Positions 1 to 12,304 of a stretch of DNA of 64,000 nucleotides are shown piece after piece. The stretch spans positions 248,001 through 312,000 of the forward strand of contig JAFREQ010000068.1 in NCBI GenBank assembly GCA_025331565.1, in the 5' to 3' direction. The DNA comes from Holacanthus passer (taxonomy: Eukaryota > Chordata > Actinopteri > Pomacanthidae). The notes beneath the pieces were generated by a model. That model did no database searches. It was given only the letters and a program-made list of their open reading frames with translations, and was not told the DNA's origin. Position 1 is the stretch's first letter. Each line of letters opens with the position of its first letter. A program made the translations under genes and the position numbers.

Positions 1-204
1 TCAGTGGTGTAAAGGAGTGGATGTGAGGATGGAGCAGAAAAACAAACAAAGACAACATGTGGGGAATAAAGACAGTTTGTCCAAAGGGTGGACGTTTCTG
101 AGCATTTGGTCCCAGAGCTCCCGGTTTGTGCTGATGCATCAAACAAGCCATGAACACGAGGACACGGCAGATTGGTGCAATGGTTTTTTGTCAGTGATAC
201 AGTA

Positions 205-699
205 TTATGCGTGATATTTCAAGATGCTTTGTTTGAATTTGTTGGCGCACTTTTGCAGACTACGTCCTTCAGGCGTATTTACATGATCGGCCTCTGTGAT
301 GTATATTGGCTGAATATCTGACGACGCGTTATTTTGCCTTTTGCAGCCAACCATCTCCAGTCTCTTGGCCAAAGGCACTTTCAACCTCCTGAACTTTTGG
401 ACCCCTGCGTTCAATCGGCCGTCCTCTTGTTTAGTCTCGTACATAGACACTCGAAACCCACGATAACCAACAACAGATTCTATTAAGTGTTTCTCTTGTA
501 TCCACATGGTGCCCACAAGCATCTGCACTGGAATATGTTTCTCATCCAACACAGAGTCAAATGAAGGTCTCGATCGGATAAAGCTGACGTCCATAATGAC
601 AGGTTCGATGGTGGCCTGAAGGTTGGGGAGGTGGGACTGTGACTTAAGGGTCAGTGCTTTAACAGCATGAGATAACGTACGTCTGACGCCCTGAAGCAA
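205..699 (-). CDS. unrecognised open frame, 164 codons, probably not a gene
   Basis: This is the longest open frame in the window outside fat4. It is entered from a possible acceptor (minus-strand CTTTGCTTCAG) and ends ILKYHA with a TAA. The composition is protein-like (MWIQEKHLIESVVGYRGF, FRRLKVPLAKRLEMVGC), but I recognise no domain, signal peptide or membrane segment. One frame of this length is not unexpected by chance in 64 kb. If real, it would be a terminal exon of a minus-strand gene lying downstream of fat4, but I find no companion exons or polyadenylation signal. Confidence 0.15.
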   Translation of the reverse strand: MLQGVRRTLSHAVKALTLKSQSHLPNLQATIEPVIMDVSFIRSRPSFDSVLDEKHIPVQMLVGTMWIQEKHLIESVVGYRGFRVSMYETKQEDGRLNAGVQKFRRLKVPLAKRLEMVGCKRQNNASSDIQPIYITEADHVNTPEGRSLQKCANKFKQSILKYHA

Positions 700-1718
700 A
701 GATCCACGATGAGAAGTCAGCAGATTTATTTATCTGATCACTCTGTGTCTTTGGTAGGTTTGAACAACCACCAAGAACAGAGCAATTTAAATACCACAGT
801 CTGAGCTCAGTCTTCTCTCCAACAATTTAAGAGATTGAGATCTGAAGGTATAGAGTTCCAAAAAGAGCATAAAGTTACCATCCAACTTCTTTAAAACAAC
901 AACTGCGGGATAATCCAAGGTTGTCGAATCCAAGTGATTTCACTTTGGCAGAGATTTACTGCATCATCTCACATTACTCTCGGTCAAAGAAACTGAGCTT
1001 TATAGTTCTGTACTGAAACTGGTCCAAATGCGATGATGTCAAATAGATAAGGTTCGGGATATTTAACACGAGCACAGTCTCTTTAAAGGCAGGTGAGCAT
1101 CTTCAGTTCTGGGCCTTTAGGAAACCAGAATCATTTGGTCACCTGGTGTGTGAAGAGTTAGAAGAATTAATGAGCTGTTCTTTAAACTGTAAACAACTCA
1201 ACTCATTTCAGATTTAATTGCAGATTTAACGAGGTGTACTCTGGTGGCAGTGAGTTCTGGGGTCCAGCTGTGTGAACTCTGGGTTTCTGCAGCCACCAGG
1301 GTGAAGAGATAATTAAAGATTTTTAATTTTGGGGTGAACAATTTTATTTAGTCTCTCAGATAAATCTATCAAACTGCTAATTGGCCACTAGCAACAGCCT
1401 GATAATCAGATTGAACTGTTTTTCTGTTTGGAAGAAGGAGTTATTTCAGAAGCAAGTGATGTGACACTGAACACGATCATATGCAGATTTAAGACATGTT
1501 ATTTCTGAGACTAACGACACTCTGTACAGCTGCATCGATATTATCCATTTTTAGCATCGTCTACCAAGTGTATCCCAAAGCAAGGGAATAATTGTCGATG
1601 GTCACGACACCACACCGATTTGAAACAGACATGAACTTTGACCTTCTGCAGCCATGAAGCCAAATAGATAATCATATACAGAGATGCTCATTTTGTTGTA
1701 CACTGGTTGATTAGATGG

Positions 1719-1870
1719 GCGTTAGTCATTAGCAGCGTCGCCTCACAGCAAGAAGGTTCTCGTTCACTAAGTGAAGTTTGTGACTGTGGTTGAATGGACA
1801 GAGAACTGGCAAAGGGCAATGTCAGCTGGGATTGTCTCCAATTGATAAGTGATTATAGATAATGGATGAT
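1719..1870 (+). repeat. degenerate SINE-like dispersed repeat
   Basis: CGCCTCACAGCAAGAAGGTT is followed by GGTTGAATGGACAGAG, GTCAGCTGGGATTGTCTCCA and ATAGATAATGGATGAT. I recognise this as a decayed copy of the teleost repeat that carries TGTCGCCTCACAGCAAGAAG and ends TCAGCTGGGATAGGCTCCAG...ATGGATGG. The middle is shortened. It has no coding capacity. Confidence 0.7.
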
Positions 1871-3390
1871 TGTTGAGACTTTGAGAACATGTGGTTTTGC
1901 TGGTGAGAGAGAAGCTAGTTTGGATTAAAAATAATGTGAATCTCTTTCTGTCAAAACCAGTTATGTGTTTTTCCAGTATAAGCCTGACTGGAACAGTGTT
2001 TAAGAGTTGACATCATCTATTTCATCATCATCACCAATAAACAAGCAGTCACACTGTACACACTTTTTTTTACACACACAAACAAACGTCCTCCATCCTC
2101 TAATCCTGCCAAGTGATACCACATCTGGGTCAAAGCGTCACCAGTAAACTAAGGAGCAGTTTCCCCAGGGACGGCTCTAATAATAGCTCAGCTTGAGATC
2201 ACTTCCACATCTAACATAAAATGTGGCTGGAGCCCGGTTACGATCATATCTTCCCGGTTTTTCCACTGTTTTTTTTGCCATCATGAACTAATCTAAACCA
2301 AGCTGGGGAATGTTCCCTGGAATGACAATTAAACGAACAAAGAGAAACCTGTGCAATGAACCAAAACAAATGGGAAGAGCGAGCCGTTGCCAAAATCTAT
2401 AACTGTGCAGCAGCATTTTATCCACAGTAAAATATGTTTCTGTTCAACACAATAGTTCGGCCGTGTTTGTGTCTTGCGAAGTGATACGCTGCTGATTTCC
2501 TGAGTCACACAGACGCTGCACCTGTATCCCTCCCCACAGGCCGCTCAGCATCAATGTGACAACCACGCTCTTGTTTTGTCTCCAATATTCCTGAGTCCTT
2601 AATTAAATAATCCAAATGGGATTAGTACGGAGGTCTTTGAAGTCCTGTGTTCTGTGCCTCCGGTGAAATATCGAGACACGGTGCTTCTTTTGATCAGTGC
2701 AATCAAAATCAAGCGTGGAGCGGCCGCGGTGTCGGATCCAGTCCAGGAACAGAAGCTTCCGCATGGCTTCATCTCCGCCGCGAAGCCGAGGGATTCCCTG
2801 ATTTGCCACAAAACGTGTTATGAGCTCATAACTATAAAGTGTTCAGCTGTTGTTTCATGTGCATGAGGTAATATGTTGTTCGTGATTATATTAATTTCAC
2901 TGAGGTAACTTGTTCTTGCACTAAATTGGATGTAAAACTCAACATCCTTCCTTTCACATTTTTAACAACAACATCTTATTTCCCGGCGTCCCGGGGAGCA
3001 TCGGGGTGCGTATTCGCCCGGACATCTGAGCTAATTAGCGCTTTCTTCCGGGGTGGGGGGAGGCCCGGGCTCTCAATCTATAGCTCGATTCACGAGGTTT
3101 CACCTCTGGGGCTGTCGTGTGTGAGAACCAGCATTTCAAAGTTGTTTTGAGGAGAGTTCAAAGTTATTGAGAGGAGACGGCGCTTTGTGTCTCCTTTCAT
3201 CGCGCTGAAGAGACTGAAAGGAGTGAAAAGCGTCGCCATGACGAGCTCAGTCATCTGTGAAAATAAGTGCCTGCGTATCTCCACCATAATTAACATGTAG
3301 CCTCATGTGACGACGCCATAAGATGTTTATATAGTTGAGAATAATGACATTTCATTTCTTATCTTTTATCACTTTTATCTTCTATTTCTT

Positions 3391-3630
3391 TAACAATAAA
3401 CTGATTATTTTCTGATAAATTGATAAATCTGTGTGAGAAAGTTTAAGATGGCATCTTCAAATGTCTTGTTTTGTCTGACCAACAGTTCATTAACCAAAGA
3501 AATTCAGTTTACAATAATTAAAACAGCGAAAAGCAGCAGATCATCTCTCCCAGCAAATATGTGCCTTTATTGTTTAATACAATTAGTTGATTATCAAAAT
3601 AGTTGCTGGTAAATTTTCTGTGAACTGATC
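3391..3630 (-). repeat. dispersed repeat family A, copy 1
   Basis: This is a reverse-oriented copy. It contains ACTGATTATTTTCTGATAAA, TCTTCAAATGTCTTGTTTTG and GATTATCAAAATAGTTGCTG. These correspond, reversed, to segments of the copies at 8431 and 10454. I recognise the family as a very common teleost non-coding repeat rich in ATCGATTA-like motifs. Confidence 0.65.
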
Positions 3631-6600
3631 TTTATATAGAAGTGGAGATGTGAGCTGGTTTGACGGCAGGTGTTAATGTGTCATCTTATTGGATATTACA
3701 CAACAGGATATTCAGATTAACACTTTTGTCTGTGGCTGTTTTAAACTCTCTCCACTCTTTAATTGGAGTCTTCGTGAAAACAGCAAGAATTCAGAACAGA
3801 TTTGAACTGAAAGTCTTTTCAGTTTTATGACAGAAACCTTTGTGTCATTTCTGCGTCGTTTCATTTTGTGCCAAGTAACTGGGGCATAATGAAACGCTGT
3901 GGGCCCAATCAACTTTTACACGAGCTCAGGTTAAGCAATGTGCGACACATCAAACTGAGTGCTCACACATGGCGGAGTAACTGTGGTAGCTTTTGATGTC
4001 CTGGGCCTTACAAGCTGATTAAACACAAGGTTTACAAGGCCGGTGAAACACTGGAGATGTCTCTCCACGAACCGAGCAGCATGCGGCGTCGCACTAATTA
4101 AGTTATTAAGTCCTTAGTCGAATGTCCATCCTCTGTGTGAGCAAGTCAAATATATGGCTCAAATTAGATCCACATCTTATTACAGCCTGAGTGGTATGGA
4201 GCTAATTTTGCACGGCGAGTGAGAAGTCGACTTAAATCTTCTCAACAAGTGTATTTGTCCATATGGACCCGTTTAAGGCTGAAATGTGTTCCTAACATAG
4301 CGCAGCGCTCAAGGAGTTATGAATTAGCCTGTGACATGCAAACAGGTGCACGCGGCCAGAAATACACACCAGCTAAGCTAATGTTTACTCTGAGTGAGTC
4401 ACGCCGGGCGTAATGATTATCATTCCACGCCCCGTCCAAGATTCCTCGCACTGTATTAGCAACACCAGCAATCAGGACGTCCTGCCGCGTGTTGATGTCC
4501 AATCAGCTCGTCTCAATAGCATCAAGATGTGTTGATCTCGGATGCAGAGAGAGAGGGATGGACTGAGGACTGAGGTCAGGAAGGTGCACTGGAATCTAAA
4601 CTTTCAGATTTGGCCCTAATCTTCACTTTTTTGTTCTGTCTCCTTGCCGTGAAAATCAGGCACAATTTCTATTTTTTGAGTCATTTGATTAGTTCATTTC
4701 TGATCTTTGGAACATTTGGGTCAAAACTTGTTTCATAATCAAAACCAGGTGTTTGTTTGCAGCAGAACTTCCTCTGTTCACCTAAAGCTCATCCTGTGAG
4801 TGAATATGGGACTTAAATTCACCAGGTGGACGAGAAACGGCTCCAAATGAATAATAACGTTGCTTCGTTTCTGCTGGATGTTTAAATAAGGATTTGTTTG
4901 CTGACACGTTTTCCATAAGATTCAAATTGTGCTTGCAGCCTCCTCCACTGCCCCCCAACATGGTCAAAATAAAAGAATTAAAAAAATACTGAAATGTGCT
5001 TTAACCAATTATGCCAAACTGCTCAATCCATCACTGTTAAATCCTTCACATCACATTATATGAACAAGAGCTCTGAGCCTGACATCATAAGAACAGACAA
5101 CTCTTCCATTGATTAGTTTTGGTGATCATCATTATCAGTGTCACACGGACCAACGTGTGTGAATCAGATTCTAGAGACTGACAGCAGGTCATGTAGCACA
5201 ACACTGCTTCTTATATGTTCGTGTACTCGTGTTCGTACTAAATATAATACAGTCTCAACTTAGAACAGTCCCCTTTAAATAGTTTGATTAAAGTAAAGAA
5301 GCATAATTCGACCATTCAGTGAGAAATGTTACTTGTTACTAAACATGGCAACATTCATTCCCTATTTGTAAAGCAAATTATGTCGATGTCTAACAACCTG
5401 TACTGTACTAATCATTTTCATGCCCCAACAATGGCTTGATAATAAAACCACTTCCTGATTCTGGTGTCTTTCACTCAGTCTTTCCTGCTCCAACAATGTG
5501 AGCGGGATGATTTTATGATCCAGAGAAACAATAAAAAAGTCGATTTTTAAGTTATCCCTGTTTCCTGCCGTCTAGTGGCTCCTTGGTTATCATTATCCTG
5601 CTCCTGTGCTGACAGTATCGGAGCAGCCTGATGTGCCAGCTGAGCTGCTGCTTGGCAGCTGACCCACTAACCCAGAGCCGCCCTTGGCTCCACTCGGAGC
5701 TACTGGTGAGATTTACTACAGCCAGAAACTGGCCAGAGCTCTCAGTTTAAAGAGGAAATCACAACTCCCTGGTCAGTAGATCCACGGCCAAAAGATAAGT
5801 ATCTGAAAAAGATCTGTGTTTTTTGAAATCTTATGTTCACATTGATATTTTAAGAGGATTCGAATGCCGCGGGGTCGCTGCATATTCAGAGAGCAACGTT
5901 TACACTCAGAAAAGAAAACCACAAAAACTTCAGTTGTTGTTTCTGGAAGAAGCAGCAGATTCCAAACATAATGTATGGACGCTTGAATCTCCATCTGAAC
6001 GCCGGACAGCGGGAGCAGGAATGCTGCCGTGTGTCCTTTCATTTTTACTTTTGACCTTATCTGTCAGGCCGACATCTTCATTCACTTCTGCACAGCAGGT
6101 GAAGCTGTTTTTGACATTTAGACACGTATTGCTTTTTCATATGAAGTGAGAAAGACTTTAGTTTTAACGCACAATTACTCGGTTGTCATACAGCAATTTT
6201 ACAAAATACGCTTCTGCAGCAGAGGAATGCAAAACGCTGCACTTTCACAACTACATTGTGAAAGTCTGCTGGCAAAGCTACGACAATTTGGTATCACAAA
6301 CCTGCTATTTATCTTCACGGGGGAGAGAAGAGAATTTCAAACTGCGTGAAATTGAGGAAGTAACACTGATTTATAGTGACAAAGACTGAGGCGGGGCCGT
6401 CGTTCAGGAATGTGAAAGAAATACTGAGTCGTCAAAAATGTGTCCTGGTTTGAAACCAGAGGTTGAGCCGTAAACAAACATCTCTGTACTGTCGGGTTCA
6501 CAGAGGGCGGACGGCGGCGTTTCAAAGATCGTGCTCCAAACATCTGACTCTTGAACTGTTGTGTTCTTCATCTCCAGGTATCTCTGCCTCCAAGTCTGAG

Positions 6601-6680
6601 CCTCACAGAAACTTAATAAATGTTAAACACATTGAGCAAACAATAAGATTGTTTTCAGTTAATATGTAAATCAGAGAATT

Positions 6681-7189
6681 AGGTCCAAAAGTCTGAAACC
6701 ACATTGAAATTTTCAATTTTTCTCACAGAATCCTGGAAATAATCAGAAAGTTTGAGGATCCAGAAACATTAAAAACACAGGCAGTTACAACATGTAAAAT
6801 TAAGAGGTCAGCAAATCAACTTGAAGCACATTTGTGGCACTGACCCGGCAATGATCGGCTAGAAACTTTATTTATAACAGATGAACACTGGCTGCAAGTT
6901 GAGTCACTCGATCGAGCCTCTGATGAGCCGATCAAATCCACCTGAGTGTCGTCTGAACTCATCCTGCAACAGAAGGGATGCAACTGAAGGAAAAATGACC
7001 TTCAGTTCAAAGGAGTTAAGTTTGTCAAGGCTGCAATTTTGCTCAAATTTGATTTCTGATCTGGAAATAATCGAGAATTTTAACAATTTCAAATGTCAGA
7101 ACTTTTTCAAATCTTCAATCTTCAAACTTTCTGATTAATTCCAGGTTCATGTGAAAATATTTCCAAAGTGGTCTCAGACTTTTGGACCT
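6681..7189. mobile_element. non-autonomous inverted-repeat DNA element, ~509 bp
   Basis: Both ends begin with the same 16 bases AGGTCCAAAAGTCTGA in inverted orientation. The inverted match continues for about 36 bases with a few substitutions and two one-base gaps (ACCACATTGAAATTTTC against ACCACTTTGGAAATATTTTC). The interior is AT-rich with no transposase. This is the structure of a MITE-like element. No other copy was seen in the window, and the superfamily is not assigned. Confidence 0.8.
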
Positions 7190-8430
7190 CACGAACCACA
7201 GTTTTGCCACACATTTCACCAGAAGCTGAGGATAATCTGTTTCACAGGGTCTAAGTGAGGGCGAACCCAAACTGACGACTAAACATTTTGGCACAGATCT
7301 TTGGGGCAGAAGCTGTTTTGCCAGGTTCCCTGTCTTCTTGCCTCCTGCCTGCTCTTCTCACTAAGTTTACCCTTGACATTTCGGGGAGGTTGTGAAGTTT
7401 TTCATGGACTCCAGGGGCAGAGCCACACAGCGCAAGACAGGCTGGGCTCCTCCAAGGTGAGGGATGTAATGTGTTTTCCAGAAGTGACGGACTTTAAACT
7501 GTAAAACAGAGATGCTGACATGCATTAAAGAAAGCAAAGTAAATAAAGAACCTGTGAGCTAACTTCTCTTCTTTTATCAGCACCGTCACAATGACATTGT
7601 GTCTGTGCCGTCTTTGATCTTCACTGTGTTGTATTTTTGGTTTTCTAACTTCGAGTATAATCTTTGCTGCTGCAGTGACCCAGTTTTCCCTCAGAGATCA
7701 TTTAAATTTTTGTTGAGACTGAACGTATCTGCAGATCTGGATGAAATAAGGCTGCAGATTCAGTCTGTTGGTGCCATTTCAAGCCTGCACTCTTTAACTG
7801 TTTTAGGTCTGTTCGTTCCTTTGCTGGACGGTCGCTGTGTTTCTGATACTGAAACCATAATATTTGAATCCAGTTGTTGTACATTTAAGATATTGACGTT
7901 CTTGCAAAAGGCACGTTTTCTGCAGCTTCTTGAGATCTGGTTTACAGAGATCTTAACTTCTGCAACATTCTTCAGCTGTTTGAACGTTAACACACATTAT
8001 AACAGTCCTTATCGTTAAGTCCTGTAATAAACTTTAGTGGAAACAAACCACGGTCGAGGCAGCAGGCTGGTCGCTGTTGTCTGCTGCAGAGACCAGACCT
8101 GCTGCTTCTCAAATGTCCCAAATAAAAACAAACTTTAAAACGTGCAAATATAGTTTGTCCAGATTCAGAAGAGCCAACTCACATGAACAAGATCATCATG
8201 TAGAATATGTACAGCCATGGCATTTGGCTTCTAGGCTCTAACTTTCCCCACAACCTCAGCACAGCAAGGAAAGTGATGACAATAACCTCAATACTTGAGG
8301 ACTCAGAGTCTACAGGTGGATGTTGGGCCACAGGTGGGGCTTTTGAAATGAACAGCAGCAGCAGGTGACAACAGAGTTTTCAGGTGAGTCGTACGGCAGC
8401 GAAAGAGAGAACAGAGTAGATCTGAAGCCA

Positions 8431-8733
8431 TCAGTCAGTTAATCGACGGCAAGAAAAATAAACTATTTCAATAATTGATTTAACATTTGAAATTTGAAGC
8501 CCGTTTCACCTGTGACCACGCCCATGTGTGATGTCACCGGGTCCTGGATTACACCTGTGCATCAGTGCAGCAAGGTGAGAAGTTAAACCAGTGGAGGTCA
8601 GCAAAAACAAGACTTTCAGGGTCAGTGGTCGACTTGTGATTGAAGATAACTTTTTATAGACCAAATGGTGAATTAAGGGAAAACTGGCAGATACATCAAC
8701 AATGAAAATAATTGTCAGTCGCAGCTCTACAGC
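8431..8733 (+). repeat. dispersed repeat family A, copy 2 (interrupted)
   Basis: The left part has GTTAATCGACGGCAAGAAAA and TTTCAATAATTGATTTAAC. The right part has TTTTATAGACCAAATGGTG and AATGAAAATAATTGTCAGTC followed by GCAGCTCTA. The middle (about 8500-8640) does not match the family and may be an insertion or replacement. Confidence 0.6.
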
Positions 8734-10453
8734 AGAGAACTAACAGCTCATGTAAACCAGCATGAGCTAAAGGGACATTGGATATAAGTCACAGTGAGAA
8801 GAGACTCAGACTCAAGTTCCCTGAACAAGAACAACAGAGTTAAATCTCTTGATAGTATCAGATCTACACTATTGGTTTACACCTCTTTGGCTTGTTGTCA
8901 CTAACACCTGAGTGAAGGAGTGAAGGGCTACCTGTCTCTTTCCTATCTCCCTATCTCCCCTCTGCTGCCTTTACTCTGGTTGACTGGATTCACCACTGAT
9001 GCAAAAACAGTGGAACATGTGATTTTTACAAAGCTTTAAAATAGTTGGTAACAAAATACTTGGGATAAGACTGATAGTGTTGCATGTTAGCAAATACCGT
9101 AGAACCACCAATATAATGAAGGTACAGATGAGATTTTACTTTTTGAGAACAGTTTTTTGTTGCTTGTGTTTGAAGGAGACAATGAAGTTTGAGAAACTGT
9201 GAGAAACCCAAAGAAATTTCACTGGTGTGGTTTTCAGACTGGTAATAACTTTTCCACTCTCCCAAGAGTAAAATTCTGGAGGAAACAATGAATCCCAAGA
9301 AGTTTTTTGGAAAGTTTACGACAGAAAGTGGTCAAAATTATGAAGAATTTGGGCACAGATTTTTTACGCTTTGGCAACTTCAGTCTTAAACTATCACTGT
9401 CAGTATCTACTTTCAGAAGCTTTGGGTTAAATAATTACTCCGCCTGGGCTCGATGTACAACTTTCCTGGTACTTCTTTTCTCTTTACTTTCATTATCGCA
9501 GTTTGGAAGTTGGAAAAAGAGCAGAGCGAGCACATAAATCCTATTGGCTGGAGGCAGAAAGGCCTTTGCTGACTGAGTTTTGCCACTATTTCAGCTTCCA
9601 TTTATAGTGTGGCAGCACTTCCTGCTATTGTGTGCCAGGAAAACCCAGGCCTCTTGGCTGCTCTTTAATGTCCTGCCTCTCTTATCCAGCCTCAAACTCC
9701 ACACAGACGTCGAAAAATCACACAAACTCAGACCAACACAACCACACACACACACACTGAGCTCTCTTGGTAAAGTGCCTCTTACCACTGACTGGATTAC
9801 TGAAGAGGGCTCTTGGTTGGACACAGCTAACAAAGTGCTTTCTCAAGTCGATCAAAAAACTGATGTTGAACTACTCAAAACCCGACCAGCGGCCAGAGGT
9901 CCTTGACCAGGAAAGGTTCTGGATCCCCAAAGTCACTTGAGACTATAATTGGGAGTGGAAACTTTTTCAACTCCTGGCTCTGGATATCACAAACAGGCAG
10001 CGCTGTCAGACACAGTATAGAGGAAGCATTTCATTGCTGCACCTCATCAATGAGCTGCACAGAGCGCGGATTACAGATTCAGACTCCAGGCTTCACTCCT
10101 TTTCAGCGTCGCTCACGTCTCATCCATCTGAGCGAACGGCAGCACAGACTCCTTTTGTCTCTGACGCCAAAGTCCTGGAGTTGGGAAAACCATCAGGACA
10201 CTGTAAATCCTCTCGGGGGCTGAGTGTCAGCCAAAGTCTCCTCAATTACCGGACCACTTCTCCGCGGATCACAGCTGCGCTCGACCTCTACCTGTTCACG
10301 TCTTTTGACATCTCTGTCGTCTGTAAGTGGAAGGTTGGGCCTTGCAGTTTTTAGAGATAATCTAATGAGCTGCTGGTGCAGAACGAGGAGTGATGAGCCG
10401 CAGCAGCTGAGATGAGTTTGTTAATTAACTCCTAATGTAAAAGGTGAAGAAAG

Positions 10454-10714
10454 TACAGCTGAAACAAATAGTCAGTTAATGTAAAAAAAAAAAAACTTTC
10501 TCTGGTTTGAGTTTCTCAGTTCTGAGAATTAGCTTCTTATCTTTTTTTTATCTTATCTCATGTGGTTTAAACAAAACATGACATGAATCTGTCTCCTTGG
10601 GCTTTGGGAATTTTTGATTTTGATGGACATTTTTTTGCCTTGTATTTGAAATTTTCTAGACCAAACGATTAACTCTGAAAGACTGATAATGAAAATAATC
10701 AGCTGCAGCCATAG
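10454..10714 (+). repeat. dispersed repeat family A, copy 3 (most complete)
   Basis: It reads through TTTCTCTGGTTTGAGTTTCT, CTCCTTGGGCTTTGGGAATT, TTCTAGACCAAACGATTAAC and AATGAAAATAATCAGCTGCA in the order expected for this teleost repeat. It is the best-preserved of the four copies. Short open frames inside it are by chance. Confidence 0.7.
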
Positions 10715-10995
10715 AGAAAAGATTGTAGATTGGCTGCAAAACATGTAGAGTAGATGGTGAAATTAAATGCCTTGTCAATGTTAAACTTCAGTTTTGGACG
10801 TCAAAGGGGAAAAGTTTGGGCACCTGACGTAAGAAGGTTGGGGTGATGTCTACTGAACTGGTGTATGATGATGACCACAGTGAAACTTTATGATGGACGA
10901 TGACATCATTGTTGGGAGGGTCGCCTTCATAGACACGATAACTTCTTATACGCTATCTTTAATACTTCTTATTTGTATTTTTTATTGGTAACACT

Positions 10996-11200
10996 GTGCA
11001 TCCTTTTCCTACTCGTCTTCCTACAAAAGTCTGCTGTGGCATCTCATCATATACCGATGAGTGTGCAAAACTCCTTCAGGCGTTTAATGAGAGCTTTCAA
11101 GACATGAAAAGTAAACAGAAGGAACTGAGCACATTTGCTGCACCGTTTAATGTGGAACCAGCTGATGTGTCTGACAACCTACGACACGAAATCACTGAGC
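10996..11200 (+). pseudogene. relic of hAT-type transposase (GTF2IRD2/ZBED-like region)
   Basis: The frame contains DECAKLLQAFNESFQDMKSK, KELSTFAAPFNVEPADVSDN and LRHEITELQSDDKLK. This matches in order the block of hAT-derived proteins (GTF2IRD2, ZBED5, EPM2AIP1 type) in which a FxxxFxD segment is followed by a FxxPF(S/D)V segment and then LQxELIxLQxDxxLK. Only about 65 residues are preserved. The frame drifts into unrelated sequence and stops at 11289, and no zinc finger or catalytic residues are present. It is most likely a fossil transposon fragment rather than a working gene. The match is from memory of the family. Confidence 0.6.
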
Positions 11201-12018
11201 TGCAAAGTGACGACAAGCTCAAACCTCAGAAGAACAAACACAAACTCTGCGTCAGACTGAATGACCCAAACCTGGAAAACCAGCTGTGAGTAGCATCATC
11301 ATCATCATCTCCACCATCTGACCACAGACGTCTCAGCAAAGAGAAACAGCTCCAGACGTCGCAGCAGAAATTAGTGTGATATACAGTTTGTGTTCAATAA
11401 TTTACAAATTAAAACAGCACATGATGGGAAAAAGGTTCCCCACCTCATGAAGAGCAAACTGTGTGTTGAACAGCAGCACCAACCACAACATGACCATTTC
11501 TCAGTTGAGCATCCAAAACCTTAAAGAGCATTTACAGCATGATACTGTACATCAATGTGAACACATCCATGAGGCCAGTACAACACCAACATGTGCAAGA
11601 CATACAGTATTTCTGAGAATATTAAAGTCACAAAAAGCCATAGTAGATAATCTCTTCTATAAAATGATGTTAAGCAGTGATCAGACGACGACCATCAGCG
11701 CATTGACAGATAATGCTCAGCTGAAAGTGAACTCAGTGGAGAAAGTCACGATAACAATGTTGAGTTTCCCAAGAAGCCAAAAAGTAAATAAATGTTCTGT
11801 GTGCAAGACAACTTAAAAATATTCTTCATAACCAAGCCGACCGTGACACACACAACATTTCAATATCAGCATTATATTTCACCATCATTGATCAGCATCA
11901 TGAAAGCATCTCAAAGCAGGTTCAAACAACAGCATGAGGAAATGGGCTCAAACACTTCAACACAAGAAGCAGCACACAATTCAAATATTGACGCCAAAAT
12001 TGCACATGTACAGAGGAC

Positions 12019-12057
12019 AGCAGCAGAAACAACAGCAGCAGAAACAACAGCAGCCAA
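12019..12057 (+). repeat. short tandem repeat, CAGCAGAAACAA units
   Basis: CAGCAGCAGAAACAA-type units are repeated about three times. This low-complexity tract explains the short open frame that crosses it (AETTAAETTAA). Confidence 0.75.
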
Positions 12058-12263
12058 CAAGCTCATGAACACAATGAATGGAGACTAATTAAGATTAATT
12101 AGAAAAGACAAGCGCACAAACCAACCAATCAGCCACCTGAACAGAGCAACAAGCACGAAAAAGCTGACTCACCTTGATGAAGAGAAGCAGCAACAGTTCA
12201 GCCACAGAGTAAATCCTTCAGGAGGAGAAAACATAGTCCACCACATGGTCACTGCAAACTCTC

Positions 12264-12304
12264 CTTCTTCTTCTTCTTCTTCTTCTTCTTCTTCTTCTTC
12301 TTCT
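12264..12304 (+). repeat. (TTC)n microsatellite
   Basis: About 13 uninterrupted TTC units (GAA on the minus strand). Confidence 0.95.

Larger units (their letters stand above)
700..6680. other. intergenic DNA without recognised genes
   Basis: Apart from the repeats at 1719-1870 and 3391-3630, this is AT-rich single-copy-looking sequence. Two CpG-richer patches stand out: 2705-2800, with a GCGGCCGC site, and 2985-3085, with CCGGGGAGCATCGGGG and GAGCTAATTAGCGC. All open frames are short and without features. Confidence 0.7.
7190..10995. other. intergenic DNA without recognised genes
   Basis: It contains family A repeats at 8431 and 10454. Several overlapping plus-strand frames of 60-140 codons at 7599-8018 and 9580-10415 show no domain, no coding-like conservation that I can recognise and no convincing splice structure. 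Position 9890-10340 is GC-richer than its surroundings and could be conserved non-coding DNA. Confidence 0.65.

Noticed and set aside
7599..8018. Plus-strand 139-codon frame with hydrophobic stretches
   Set aside because: It is rich in Phe, Leu, Ser and Cys, as T-rich intergenic DNA gives. There is no signal peptide, domain or splice context, and the length is within chance.
9580..10415. Cluster of overlapping plus-strand frames of 60-108 codons
   Set aside because: Frames overlap in several phases with no single continuous product and no family signature. They are more likely chance in GC-richer non-coding DNA.
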